Assembly (NCBI GenBank): GCA_016840515.1
Contig: JAEOSF010000006.1
Coordinates: 1-64,000, forward strand
Reading direction: 5' to 3'
From: Candidatus Borrarchaeum yapensis
GTDB lineage: Archaea; Asgardarchaeota; Sifarchaeia; Borrarchaeales; Borrarchaeaceae
Length of the DNA stretch: 64,000 bases
Position numbers and translations under genes: made by a program. Under the pieces are notes generated by a model. The model was not told the DNA's origin. It made no database searches and was given only the letters and a program-made list of their open reading frames with translations. Positions 45,717 to 54,541 of this stretch are shown here, piece by piece; the stretch's first letter is position 1; each line of letters begins with the position of its first letter.

Positions 45717-45793
45717 CAGAGAGTTTTTAGGTGGGTATAGCTAGGGGCAACGTCTATATATATATTTCTGGAACAACACTAATTAGATCATAA

Positions 45794-46312
45794 GGAATTT
45801 GTAGAACGACAAGAGGATTTAGCGGAACTCTTAGTCTATCATTTGATTCTCTCAAAATCCTAACTTATGATCTTATTAAAGAACTTGCTGAAACTGGCTT
45901 CGAAGAGATTATTTTATTCACAGGGCACTGTGGAAAAAGTCAGATGATAGCTTTAAGGGAAGCAGGATTCTCTTACACAAAAAATTCTAACAAATCTAAG
46001 GTTTTTCTTGTTTCTGCAGCTGATTTAGTCGATGAACGCGTAAAAAAATTGACGGCATCCCCACTTTACCATGCAGATGAACTCGAAACTTCTTTAATGC
46101 TGTTTCTAGCGTTTTCTTTGGTTAAAATGGATAAAGCAGTCAAAGAATCTCCTAACGTTCCTAAGTACCTTATTAAAACAACTGGTAGGCCCTGGATGAA
46201 GTCGAGTGTTTTAGGAGATGCCACAAAAGCTTCTTATGAAAAAGGTGAAAAAATCTTCAATTTGTTAGTCGATAACCTCGTACAAATTGTGAAGGACTTC
46301 CAGACCCATTAA
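45794..46312 (+). pseudogene. creatininase-family amidohydrolase, 3' fragment
   Basis: Open from just after a TAA at 45791. It encodes the family's C-terminal half: TTRGFSGTLSLSFDSLKIL, ELAETGFEEIILFTGHCGKS, then the helical C-terminus to KDFQTH. It picks up about where the 5' fragment leaves off, so it is the other part of the split gene. An internal ATG at 45944 is the only start, so translation, if any, would give an inactive piece. The usual GHGGN motif reads GHCGKS. Confidence 0.8.
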
Positions 46313-46422
46313 TGCAAAATGATACACTCCTAATACGTCAATATCATTTCCTTTTTATAATGAAAAAGTATAAGATAAACGAAATACTATTTGTATTTAC
46401 AGCAATTTAATTTCGTGATATA

Positions 46423-46487
46423 AGCGGGTAACACAAGCGGGTATAGCGACCTGTTAGGTTTTACTAACGCAGGTTACCCCCGCAGTT
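46423..46487 (+). other. nested hairpin, possible structured leader or small RNA
   Basis: An outer stem GCGGGTAAC/GTTACCCCCGC encloses an inner stem TGTTAG/CTAACGCA, with GC content far above the surroundings. It lies about 25 bases before the next ATG. It lacks a TψC loop or anticodon arm, so it is not a tRNA. It could be a leader, a small RNA or an element end. Confidence 0.4.
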
Positions 46488-46509
46488 GCAAGCAAAACGG
46501 TGATAAACT

Positions 46510-46845
46510 ATGTCAAAAGGTGCTGCTCTACTAGGCGGTATACTGATTGGAGCCGCCGTTTGGATCGAAGTGTTTGCACTCCTAGGTCTATCATATTATT
46601 GGTTGGTGGTGCCACTCATTCTCGGATTCCTAGCTGGCTTATTTATCGGAGGTTCAGGCGAAGCTAGCGGTGGTGTGTGGCTTGGAGGTATATTTCTGTC
46701 AGCAATGGTGGGATTTTTCGTTTATTTCCTATGGTTCGATGTAAATCTAACGCCTATGTCTAATGCTGCGTTACTTACCATACCTGCTAGTCTCTTAGCG
46801 TTTGCAGGCACATTCTTGATGGCGAAAAGCGCATCTTATTACTGA
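46510..46845 (+). CDS. small polytopic membrane protein
   Basis: A 111-residue protein with four hydrophobic Gly/Ala-rich segments (6-30, 32-48, 56-76, 84-106) and little else. It resembles archaeal small integral membrane proteins (DUF5518-like) in size and layout, without certainty. GGTGA lies upstream of the ATG. Confidence 0.65.
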   Translation: MSKGAALLGGILIGAAVWIEVFALLGLSYYWLVVPLILGFLAGLFIGGSGEASGGVWLGGIFLSAMVGFFVYFLWFDVNLTPMSNAALLTIPASLLAFAGTFLMAKSASYY

Positions 46846-47021
46846 TTCCTCTCCCTGATCATCCTCCGACAATTTTCCTTTTTTCTGATTGATTATCGCG
46901 AAGTTTTTTTGCCTATTCTTGTAGTTTATTTAACGTATGACTCTATGTACTAAATAATTAAAACATGAAAAGAAAAGCATATCAACTAGAAGGACTTTTT
47001 TAATTCTAGGGAGGCAAATCC

Positions 47022-47882
47022 TTGCTTAACAGTATTTGGATCATCGACAAGGACACGGGTACATGTGTATTCCTGAAAAGGTATGGGTATGGTATACCTG
47101 ATGATCAAACATTAATTTCACGTTTCTTCTCTGCCCTTTGGAACTTTTTTAACGAACTTGAAGGGAGGGGAATATCTACTTTAACTACAACTGAACTTGA
47201 CTTTGCTCTAGTAGAATCAGAACGTCTTCTTTATATCGTTGCTACATCACGTGATTCAGTACATCAATTAAAAATGGTCAGTTGGGTCAAAAATTTAAAA
47301 GAAGAGTTTTTGAAATCCTACGAAGAGGGCTCCAATTTTCAAGATTCGAGATTTATTAATGAATTAAATGAAAAACTAGATCAGATAGAAGAGGCTTGGC
47401 TTGACGAATATTTTGACGAATCGGAAGTTTTCTCTACAGGGGATTTACGAATAGCATCACAATTAGGGACTGAACTCAATCAACTGTTGACAATGCGCTT
47501 TGGTCATCAAGGTCTTGAAATCCTTAAATCCTTGGATGGATTAAAAACGGTAAAAGATATTCAGGAAGAGTTTGAGCTTACTAATAGAGAATTAAAAGAA
47601 CTCTTTCGTATTAGTATTCAACACGGTCTCATTGAACAATCACAAAGGGCCACAGATCAGCGTATACCCTATCGAACAACAAGCACACCTGAAGTTTTCG
47701 CTTATGGAACTCCTCTGAGAAATAGAGTATGGAATAGATTTGGAAATCGAGGAATTGATGTCCTTGGAACGATCGATGGGATACGCCATGTAAGAGATAT
47801 TTCTATTTTTTTGGGGATAAATTTAGATATCGTGAAACAAATACTCGAATTAGCCCAAAAAGAGGGTTTAATCGAATGGTAG
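47022..47882 (+). CDS. longin-domain protein with two winged-helix domains
   Basis: Residues 1-~105 look like a longin/roadblock-superfamily domain: IWIIDKDTGTCVFLKRYG, ISRFFSALWNFFNEL, the LLYIVATSRD strand and a closing helix. Such domains bind small GTPases or act in membrane traffic in eukaryotes. Residues ~150-206 and ~230-286 are two similar winged-helix units (GLEILKSLDGLKTVKDIQEEF; GIDVLGTIDGIRHVRDISIFL), each ending in HGLIE/EGLIEW. The gene converges on a small GTPase gene 35 bases away. I infer a link between GTPase signalling and DNA or protein binding. TTG start with GGGAGG upstream. Confidence 0.7.
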   Translation: MLNSIWIIDKDTGTCVFLKRYGYGIPDDQTLISRFFSALWNFFNELEGRGISTLTTTELDFALVESERLLYIVATSRDSVHQLKMVSWVKNLKEEFLKSYEEGSNFQDSRFINELNEKLDQIEEAWLDEYFDESEVFSTGDLRIASQLGTELNQLLTMRFGHQGLEILKSLDGLKTVKDIQEEFELTNRELKELFRISIQHGLIEQSQRATDQRIPYRTTSTPEVFAYGTPLRNRVWNRFGNRGIDVLGTIDGIRHVRDISIFLGINLDIVKQILELAQKEGLIEW

Positions 47883-47916
47883 GGTATTAAGGCTTAGTTT
47901 TAAATACAATAGGTAA

Positions 47917-48462
47917 CTATAATTCTAACGCTTCGACATCGTTAACAATATGTTCTGTTAGTTGAGCGAAGGTAGCTTCTACATTTAATCCGTCTTTTGC
48001 AGATGTTTCATAGAAGGGTATACCACGTTGTTCTGCAAAACTTTGTCCTTCATCAACTCCAACAACTCTTAACTCCTCAAGATCCTGTTTCGTACCTATT
48101 AAGATCGTTGGGATGTTTCCACAATGCTTTTCGATATCACCAAACCATTTTGGCAAATTTTGGAAACTTTTACGATTTGTGATATCATAACAACAGAACG
48201 CTCCTAGCGCTCCCCGATAATACAACGGACGGACATAAGAAAAGCGTTCTTGACCTCCTGTATCCCATATTTGCAGCTTTACTGTAGAAATTTTACTCTT
48301 GCTTTTTTGATCTATTTTTAGTATCTTGATTGAAAAATCTACACCAATTGTCATTTTATATGATTCTCTAAACTGCCCTGTGGTAAATTTACGCGTAAGC
48401 GATGTTTTACCGACCGCTCCATCTCCAACAACGATCACTTTGAAAAGATAATCGAAAGTCAT
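47917..48462 (-). CDS. Rab/Ras-like small GTPase
   Basis: A eukaryote-type small GTPase. Counting from the upstream GTG (48471): P-loop GDGAVGKTS (16-24), switch I Thr41 in MTIGVDF, switch II WDTGGQERFS (69-78), G4 GTKQD (TKxD rather than NKxD), and G5 ETSAKD. RPLYYRGALGAF matches Rab-family proteins. The C-terminus has no Cys, so no prenylation is expected. ATG 48462 has AAGTGA five bases before it and is preferred. A longin protein and a Roadblock protein are encoded on either side. Confidence 0.93.
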   Translation of the reverse strand: MTFDYLFKVIVVGDGAVGKTSLTRKFTTGQFRESYKMTIGVDFSIKILKIDQKSKSKISTVKLQIWDTGGQERFSYVRPLYYRGALGAFCCYDITNRKSFQNLPKWFGDIEKHCGNIPTILIGTKQDLEELRVVGVDEGQSFAEQRGIPFYETSAKDGLNVEATFAQLTEHIVNDVEALEL

Positions 48463-48471
48463 TAAATTCAC

Positions 48472-48810
48472 TTCATTTATGCCATTTTACTACTTCTTAG
48501 TAGTAAAAAATTACAAAATTTTTTTTTTGTAATTTTTCCCTTATTTCTTCCCTTGTTAATTATAATTATAATTTTTCCATAGTATAAGTATTTCTTTCCT
48601 TTCCTATGTACATTCTTTGTATTTTCTAACACGTTTTAAAACTTTGATTTTCTTGGAAAAAGCGTTCTTATATCTGTTTTGTGGTTGCGGAAAAAAGCCT
48701 AAAGTAATAATATTATACGAAAGTTAAATATATTAGAGCGTATCAAGTTTTGTTGTTTAACACTTTCCATTCAAAGCATTCGTTATTAAGCTTATAATTG
48801 AGGTGGATAA
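48472..48810. promoter_or_regulatory. divergent promoter region between GTPase and Roadblock genes
   Basis: A 339-base AT-rich gap from which both genes are transcribed outward. It contains a long inverted repeat AAAAATTACAAAA/TTTTGTAATTTTT at 48505-48537, next to the GTPase start, and TATA-like AAATATATTAG near 48725, about 80 bases before the Roadblock ATG. No ORF is seen. The inverted repeat could be an operator or a hairpin. Confidence 0.45.
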
Positions 48811-49185
48811 ATGTCCGTTGAACCACGAGACGATTTAATGGAATTATTAAGTGAAATTGAGAGTTCAACTGATTTAGAGGCATGTGCAATTGTGACGAAA
48901 GAAGGATTAAGGATTGCCCATGCAACTGGCACCAATACAGACGCTGATATTTTTTCAGCACTTACTGCTGTTATACTTTCGATGGGCTATAAAGCCATAA
49001 ATGAACTGGGTCACGGTGATTTCAAAGAAGTAATTATAAGAGGAACTGAGGGTTATACAATTGTAACCAGCATCGATAATGAACATGTGCTGGTAGGTGC
49101 TGGTCGTAATCCGATTCGAATTGGTTATTCTGCGCTTGTTTTAAGAAAATATGCGCTGAACATGGCTTCATTTCTTGAAAAGTAG
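48811..49185 (+). CDS. Roadblock/LC7-domain protein
   Basis: A 124-residue Roadblock/LC7 (MglB-like) protein: LLSEIESSTDLEACAIVTKEG, DIFSALTAVILSMG, and VIIRGTEGYTIVTSIDNEHVLV (in parts). Members dimerise and act as partners or activating proteins of Ras-like GTPases. GAGGTGG precedes the ATG. Divergent from the GTPase gene, so the two may be co-regulated. Confidence 0.9.
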   Translation: MSVEPRDDLMELLSEIESSTDLEACAIVTKEGLRIAHATGTNTDADIFSALTAVILSMGYKAINELGHGDFKEVIIRGTEGYTIVTSIDNEHVLVGAGRNPIRIGYSALVLRKYALNMASFLEK

Positions 49186-49200
49186 AAGACTTAGTGAACT

Positions 49201-49252
49201 ACCTCACACCCAAGCACAAGCTATGGGGCTTCCTTGTGTCGTAACTTGTAAG
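49201..49252 (+). repeat. IS200/IS605-like right-end relic, copy 2
   Basis: Contains CACAAG-ctatggggcttc-CTTGTG, a perfect 6-bp hairpin, then tcgtaacttgtaag. The core matches 21593-21627 with three differences in 35. It lies in the gap after the Roadblock gene, with no transposase or TnpB gene nearby. Confidence 0.55.
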
Positions 49253-49364
49253 TTCAACTTCTGAAAAACTAAATTCAGTGAATCTCTCTTTTTTAACTTC
49301 TTTAAAATGAAGCAAATTATAGTAGGAGTTGTACTTTTGCTTTTTAATTGTTTTACCAAGAAAT

Positions 49365-51110
49365 TTAAGTTGAAATAAAAATCGAAATGCCTTCTGTTTC
49401 GATAATTAAATTAAAGGACTCAGCATCTTTGAGTTTTTCCATCAATAATTGATTTTCTTGCATTAATTCAACATTACCTTTATTTATTAAAACAAACCGG
49501 GCATTATATTTGTTCATTATAGCAAGAATCTCATTTTCCTCTGTATTTAATCCAAGCGCTTTTTTCACATCTTCCTCTCTCTCAATTTGGTTTGTGTCTT
49601 CCCAATTAAGCAAGTGTCCTCTATCTACGGCAATAGGGTACACCGAACACCAAAAAGGTAAGACATTACCAGTTTTAAGGTCTGTTAGAACTATGCTTCC
49701 TTCTGGAATTATCGCTCGGATCGTTTCTATATCTTGGTCCGAGAGATAAAACGAGTCTATATCAGCGATTTCTCCCGTAAACGGTTTGTAAATTAAAAGA
49801 CCTCCGAAAACTGATAATGGGGCAATAGCAATTGCACTCAGCATAAGAACGGTTATTGCATTTTTAGGAAGTCTTATTCGGCCTTTACCAACTGAAATAT
49901 TAGCAATTTCTTTAATACCATATATCCCAATTGTGGCCAAATTAAAATCAAGAAGAAGTTTAACAAACCTATATTTGTATATAGCAATTCCACGAATCAC
50001 AGGAATAAAATCTTCAAGTAAAACAGCTACAAAAATAATTATAATTACTCCAATTACAGTATATAGTATTAGCCGAATCTCTTGTTTTTCAAATGCTCCT
50101 CTATACCATATTATTATCCATCCAAGTCCTATAATTATCAGATAGAAGATGATACTAATCGATTTGTAAAAGAAGAATCCCGAGAAATATTCTAATGCGA
50201 AAATTCCTTCATTTAAGAATAAACTATCATAAATTGCCCCAAAACTGTTTTTTGTGAATTCTTCTGTGGGGTACCAACTTATCACTCCTAATAGAAAAGA
50301 TACAATTAAAATAATGCTAAAAACCACTTCATTAATTTTAACGGACCTTTTAATGAGTGAATTAAAGAAGATGTAACTTATCGCTCCAATTAAGAAAAAA
50401 GTAGGCATCTGTACATGAATAAGCATCCCTATTAATGCTAAAGGTATCGTGAAAAAAAGATGTCTTTGATTATCATTTTTTAAGTAGCGAGCAAAGTAAT
50501 AAAATGCAAATAATGTGAGGAAATTTGAACCGTTGTAGTGTATAGCTGGATAAAATACACATGAGTAGAGACCAAAAAGTAGTGCTGAATAAATACATGT
50601 TTTTTCATCAAAGATCTCTTTTGAGATCTTATAAAAAGCGATAGTCGTTAAGACTGCACCAATGGGTCCAAAAGCTGATGCAAGAAAGTAAATCTGTAGG
50701 GGATGCTTAAGATTAAACAGTCTACATACTGTTCCTATGATTAATTGTGTAAGTGATGTAGGTTTTGTCCAATATTCCGTGCCATAGTGTACATCTTTAG
50801 CAGGATAATTTCCTGATGCAATTTCTTTAATTTTTGTATAGTAATCCCACTCAAATTCAGGATGCATATTTGCACCAGTGGCATACGTAGAAATAATTGT
50901 GATGATCATTACAACAATAATGATTACAAAGAGTTGATTTCTTTCTTTTTGTAGAGAAAAAAACCAGATGAAACTCACCAAACCGATCATCAAACCAAAT
51001 ACAGCCAAATAGACTGTCGTTCTTGATATTATAAACAAAATTGAGACCGTAAATTGCCAGATTATAGCAAACAGGACACAAACTGTCAATAAGAACGAAC
51101 GTCGATCCAT
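49365..51110 (-). CDS. GT-C glycosyltransferase-like membrane protein
   Basis: About 580 residues with some twelve hydrophobic helices and a soluble C-terminal domain (~455-580). The first outer loop has EFEWDYYTKIKEIASGNYP, and VHYGTEYWTKPTSLTQLIIG resembles the substrate loop of PMT/ArnT-type enzymes. ATG 51110 has GAGGG upstream and is preferred over GTG 51134. Probably uses a polyprenyl-phosphate sugar to glycosylate surface material; the specifics are unknown. Confidence 0.65.
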   Translation of the reverse strand: MDRRSFLLTVCVLFAIIWQFTVSILFIISRTTVYLAVFGLMIGLVSFIWFFSLQKERNQLFVIIIVVMIITIISTYATGANMHPEFEWDYYTKIKEIASGNYPAKDVHYGTEYWTKPTSLTQLIIGTVCRLFNLKHPLQIYFLASAFGPIGAVLTTIAFYKISKEIFDEKTCIYSALLFGLYSCVFYPAIHYNGSNFLTLFAFYYFARYLKNDNQRHLFFTIPLALIGMLIHVQMPTFFLIGAISYIFFNSLIKRSVKINEVVFSIILIVSFLLGVISWYPTEEFTKNSFGAIYDSLFLNEGIFALEYFSGFFFYKSISIIFYLIIIGLGWIIIWYRGAFEKQEIRLILYTVIGVIIIIFVAVLLEDFIPVIRGIAIYKYRFVKLLLDFNLATIGIYGIKEIANISVGKGRIRLPKNAITVLMLSAIAIAPLSVFGGLLIYKPFTGEIADIDSFYLSDQDIETIRAIIPEGSIVLTDLKTGNVLPFWCSVYPIAVDRGHLLNWEDTNQIEREEDVKKALGLNTEENEILAIMNKYNARFVLINKGNVELMQENQLLMEKLKDAESFNLIIETEGISIFIST

Positions 51111-51367
51111 TTTTTGGTTGCCCTCAACATTCACAAGACTTCTTCTAATTAATTACTACTGTCTATTAACTAAATCAAATAGATTAGTCTAGCATCAAAA
51201 ATTAGAAGATGTGTATGCTTTATGAGGGTAATGCTTTTGTTTTATTTATTAATGAAAAGAAACTTCCTTATTTTGAACTTTCGTAACTGAAGTCCAAATT
51301 GCAAAAAAAGAATTTGATGCAAGGAAAAGGTAGGCTATTATTAGATATCTTTTCCTTACATAGGGGG

Positions 51368-51556
51368 TCATTCATCTCCACCAGTTCTTAACATCCAAAG
51401 CCCCATTGGCACAAGAATCACTGGAAGTATGAATGCGAACCAGTTTATGTAGAGATAGTACACAAAGTCCATTACTCCATAGAACACCGTGGCTATCGAA
51501 ATAAGTATAAAAACGATGCCTAGTATCCTTGTCCAAATCTTATCCCAGTTTACCAC
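51368..51556 (-). CDS. small two-helix membrane protein
   Basis: A 62-residue protein with two hydrophobic helices (ILGIVFILISIATVFYGVM and FAFILPVILVPMGLWML). The frame extends to 51646, but GTG 51556, five bases after GGAGGGG, is the better start. No family recognised. Confidence 0.55.
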   Translation of the reverse strand: MVNWDKIWTRILGIVFILISIATVFYGVMDFVYYLYINWFAFILPVILVPMGLWMLRTGGDE

Positions 51557-51834
51557 GTTTTCCCCTCCATTTTTGAATTTATTGCTAAGATCAAACCCCG
51601 CACGCTTATATTTATATTTTTCGATGAATTTACACCAAAAAAACAATATATTAGTATTAATTAACTGAATCGATTTAATGATGATTTAGTGATAATTGAC
51701 TATTTTACCCCACAAATAGCCGACAAGATTATATTCATTATAAGACATCCCTCTCACTACTACATCGGATTTCCCGCCAAAATAGATCAAAATTGTATGC
51801 CTGTAGAACCTTGCCTACCCCGAGTTGGGCTATA

Positions 51835-53481
51835 ATGAAATCATTATCAATGGATGGACTTCAAAGTAAAATTAAGGAGCATAAGGAACTTATACTCATT
51901 CTAATCTTCTCAATCATTATTCGACTTTTATTTTTAAATCGTCCAGAATTACAGTCCAGGGATGAAGGTGTTCACGCTGTAGTTGCCCAAAGCCTTCTTA
52001 TTAATCCATTAAAGCCGATTCTTATAGCAAATCCTATTCCAGGTTTAGAAAATATCAGAGAATTCCCTCATATTTTTTTGGAAAAGCCGCCGCTAATCTT
52101 CTGGCTAATGGCAGTTTCCTATAAAATTTTCGGAGTGAATGAATTTGCAGTGCGATTTATTCCGGCTGTATTTGGCATTATCTCAATTCTGCTTACTTAT
52201 GTATTAGCAAAGCAATTTTTTGAAAAAAGGATTGCTTTACTTTCTGCTCTTCTTTTATCACTGTGCCAGTTTCATATAAAATATAGCCGTCAAGGAATGT
52301 TAGATGTCCCATTAACGTTTTTTAGTCTTTTAACTCTTTTTTTGTTCATTAAAGGATTCAATTCAAAGTCATCATCATCAATTTTTTGTGTATTGGCTGG
52401 CATCTCTCAGGGATTAGGGATACTTACAAAATGGCATGCTGCAATATTTCCGACCGTCACAATTCTACTATTTGTATGTCTACAAAAAAAATGGGAATTC
52501 CTTTTTTCTAGGAAAATTGCATTCTATTTTATTTCTGTTGTGCTTTCTACATTGCCTTGGCTTGTTTATATGTATGTGAGTTTTCCAGAGGCCACTAGAA
52601 TCTTGATCTTATTTGAGCTAGGTGGTCGCCCTTCTTATGTGAGTTCACGAGGCCCATTTTGGTATTTTGGCATGTTGATGTGGGGGCTAACGCCATGGGC
52701 ACCAATTACTCTAATCTCTGTCTTCTATTCTGCTTGGAAACGCAGTTCTGGAGACTTATTCCTTATTTTAATCAGTGGGACAACATTTTTTACTTTTGAG
52801 ATAAGTCCTTATAAACTGTATTTTTACATCCTTCCAATAATTCCATTTCTCCTCATTCTGACTGCTCGATTCATCTACAAAATTATTTTACTAAGGGAAA
52901 AAACTATTCTTTTGTTTGCGGTTTCTTTAATCGGATCAATCGTATATGTCTCTTTAAAAGGAGTATTTCCGAATACTTTGTTTGGAATTGATCAACTATT
53001 GCTTTTATTGATAATCAGTGCTGGTGTAGGACTTTATTACATTGTTATCTGGTTTTATAGCAATAAAATGAATTATTCTTATCCAACAAAATTTTCACTG
53101 CTCCTGCTCCTTCCACTTTTTATCTCTAATTTTGCGTTTACTGGAGTAGATATGTACACAGACGTTTCATATGGTGATGTAGGTATAAAGGAAATAGGTG
53201 CTTATATTAAAAACCATTCTTCAGAGGACGATTTTGTCTTTAGCACACCTGGTCTCGGTTGGTCAATAATGTTTTATGCAAACAGGTCAACCTATGAATT
53301 CCATGTTCTACCGCGAGAGATTTTTGAAAACTATATTTTAACGAAACAGGTGAAGTTTATTGTCATTTCTGAGGAATTTCTTTCTTCTACCAATCAAAAG
53401 GTAAACTTCGTTTTGACACATTCAGTTGAAGTGAGTATTATTGGTGCCTCGCCTAGTCTGCATGTTTACCACATAATCTGA
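51835..53481 (+). CDS. ArnT/PMT-type (GT39/GT83) glycosyltransferase
   Basis: About 548 residues, a clear GT-C enzyme. SRDEGVHAVVAQSLL carries the catalytic acidic pair in the first outer loop, and LEKPPLIFWLMAVSYKIFG is the family's second signature. Some eleven membrane helices follow, with a short soluble C-terminus. It should transfer a sugar from a polyprenyl-phosphate donor to lipid or protein. The frame opens at 51793, but ATG 51835 (MKSLSMDG) begins closer to the first helix. Confidence 0.8.
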   Translation: MKSLSMDGLQSKIKEHKELILILIFSIIIRLLFLNRPELQSRDEGVHAVVAQSLLINPLKPILIANPIPGLENIREFPHIFLEKPPLIFWLMAVSYKIFGVNEFAVRFIPAVFGIISILLTYVLAKQFFEKRIALLSALLLSLCQFHIKYSRQGMLDVPLTFFSLLTLFLFIKGFNSKSSSSIFCVLAGISQGLGILTKWHAAIFPTVTILLFVCLQKKWEFLFSRKIAFYFISVVLSTLPWLVYMYVSFPEATRILILFELGGRPSYVSSRGPFWYFGMLMWGLTPWAPITLISVFYSAWKRSSGDLFLILISGTTFFTFEISPYKLYFYILPIIPFLLILTARFIYKIILLREKTILLFAVSLIGSIVYVSLKGVFPNTLFGIDQLLLLLIISAGVGLYYIVIWFYSNKMNYSYPTKFSLLLLLPLFISNFAFTGVDMYTDVSYGDVGIKEIGAYIKNHSSEDDFVFSTPGLGWSIMFYANRSTYEFHVLPREIFENYILTKQVKFIVISEEFLSSTNQKVNFVLTHSVEVSIIGASPSLHVYHII

Positions 53482-53492
53482 GTAATTTCGTG

Positions 53493-53687
53493 TTAGACTC
53501 GCAATCCTTTTACCAAAAATCTTAATCCTAAGAGCAGTAAAAAAAATGAAAATGCATAAAGGGCGAGAGGTACAAATGGCGAATAAGGATACAGCTGAAT
53601 CCAAACCATTTGACTCAAAATTACTATGAATAAAATGCCCACAATAATGCAACTTAAACCTACTATTACAAAACTTAGCTGCCTCAT
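53493..53687 (-). CDS. small two-helix membrane protein
   Basis: A 64-residue protein with two membrane helices (FVIVGLSCIIVGILFIVIL; PLALYAFSFFLLLLGLRFL) and a basic end. GGGGAGG five bases before the ATG supports it as a real gene. Unknown function. Confidence 0.55.
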   Translation of the reverse strand: MRQLSFVIVGLSCIIVGILFIVILSQMVWIQLYPYSPFVPLALYAFSFFLLLLGLRFLVKGLRV

Positions 53688-53741
53688 GTCCTCCCCGTTA
53701 ATATTCTCTTAGATAACATTAATCAATAAGAAACATTGTAA

Positions 53742-53933
53742 TTATTCATTTTCGCTGGAAGGCTCACTATGCCCAATTTGTGCGCGTTTTAGTGCGACAT
53801 TTATTTTTCGCTTGTCTGTTCCAATGGTTTTTATGATTTTTTCAATTAATCTCCGAGTCTTAGCACCTTTGAGGCCTCTCTCTTTCATAATCTCCTTTGC
53901 AAATTCCTTTGCAAATTCGTCACTGTTGCTCAT
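53742..53933 (-). CDS. small charged helical protein
   Basis: A 63-residue soluble protein (EFAKEFAKEIMKERGLKGAK...), mostly basic helix with an acidic end. AGGTGA precedes the ATG. It follows the TPR gene by 19 bases on the same strand and may be the last gene of the Hdr operon. No family recognised. Confidence 0.5.
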   Translation of the reverse strand: MSNSDEFAKEFAKEIMKERGLKGAKTRRLIEKIIKTIGTDKRKINVALKRAQIGHSEPSSENE

Positions 53934-53952
53934 ATTGTCACCTTTTCTTTTT

Positions 53953-54516
53953 TCATTTCACATCAGACAGTTCCAAGACTCGCATTTTACATTTTAAAGA
54001 CTCATCATATTCTCCTAAGAGCCTATATAATTCTGCTAAATTGTCCCATGTATGAATGTCTGTATCATCTATTTCTAAGATCTTCAAAAAGTAATCAATA
54101 GCTTCTTTTACATTTCCTGTGCGAGTATACAACATGGCAAAATTGTTCAATATGTCTTTGTTTGCACTATCAAAAGCTAGTGCCTTCTCCAAGCATTCTT
54201 GAGCTTTTGAATACTCTCCTAATTGTATATATGAAACAGCTAAAGCATTTTGAAGCATTAAGTTTTTTGGAATGCGTTCTTCTTTTTGCTCAGATGTAAT
54301 AAGGTTTAGTGCCTTGTTCAAACATTCAAGTGATTTATTGTAATTTCTTGTTTGAATTAAAAGCACTCCTAAGCTAATCCATACCTCCACATCTGAAGGA
54401 TTATCCGAGACCAATTGGCGATATTTTTCCATTTTTGCTTTATCTTCTTCAGAAAGGAAGGTTGTTATATCTTCCAACTCAGCTGTTTCTGCAGGTTGTT
54501 TTTCCAATTTTTGCAT
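53953..54516 (-). CDS. TPR-repeat protein
   Basis: A 187-residue protein with four tetratricopeptide repeats: DVEVWISLGVLLIQTRNYN, LMLQNALAVSYIQLGEYS, KDILNNFAMLYTRTGNVKEA and DIHTWDNLAELYRLLGEYD. TPRs form a scaffold for protein contacts. It follows mvhD by 25 bases, so it is probably co-transcribed with the Hdr genes and may help assemble the complex (inference). Confidence 0.88.
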   Translation of the reverse strand: MQKLEKQPAETAELEDITTFLSEEDKAKMEKYRQLVSDNPSDVEVWISLGVLLIQTRNYNKSLECLNKALNLITSEQKEERIPKNLMLQNALAVSYIQLGEYSKAQECLEKALAFDSANKDILNNFAMLYTRTGNVKEAIDYFLKILEIDDTDIHTWDNLAELYRLLGEYDESLKCKMRVLELSDVK

Positions 54517-54541
54517 ACCTTCCTTCTATGGCTCAATTATT

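Larger units (their letters stand above)
43869..45793. mobile_element. integrase-bearing insertion splitting the creatininase gene
   Basis: About 1.9 kb lies between the two creatininase pieces. It contains a tyrosine recombinase gene on the minus strand, a short broken ORF, and near its left end a protein-like remnant in another frame (INGNNVTVFIGANACRTL, then a hydrophobic stretch) that looks like the C-terminus of an unrelated membrane protein. No clear direct repeats at the borders were found by eye, so the ends are set from where creatininase similarity stops. Confidence 0.55.

Noticed and set aside
46423..46487. tRNA gene at the GC-rich hairpin
   Set aside because: The outer stem looks like an acceptor stem, but there is no TψC loop, no anticodon arm and the length is wrong.
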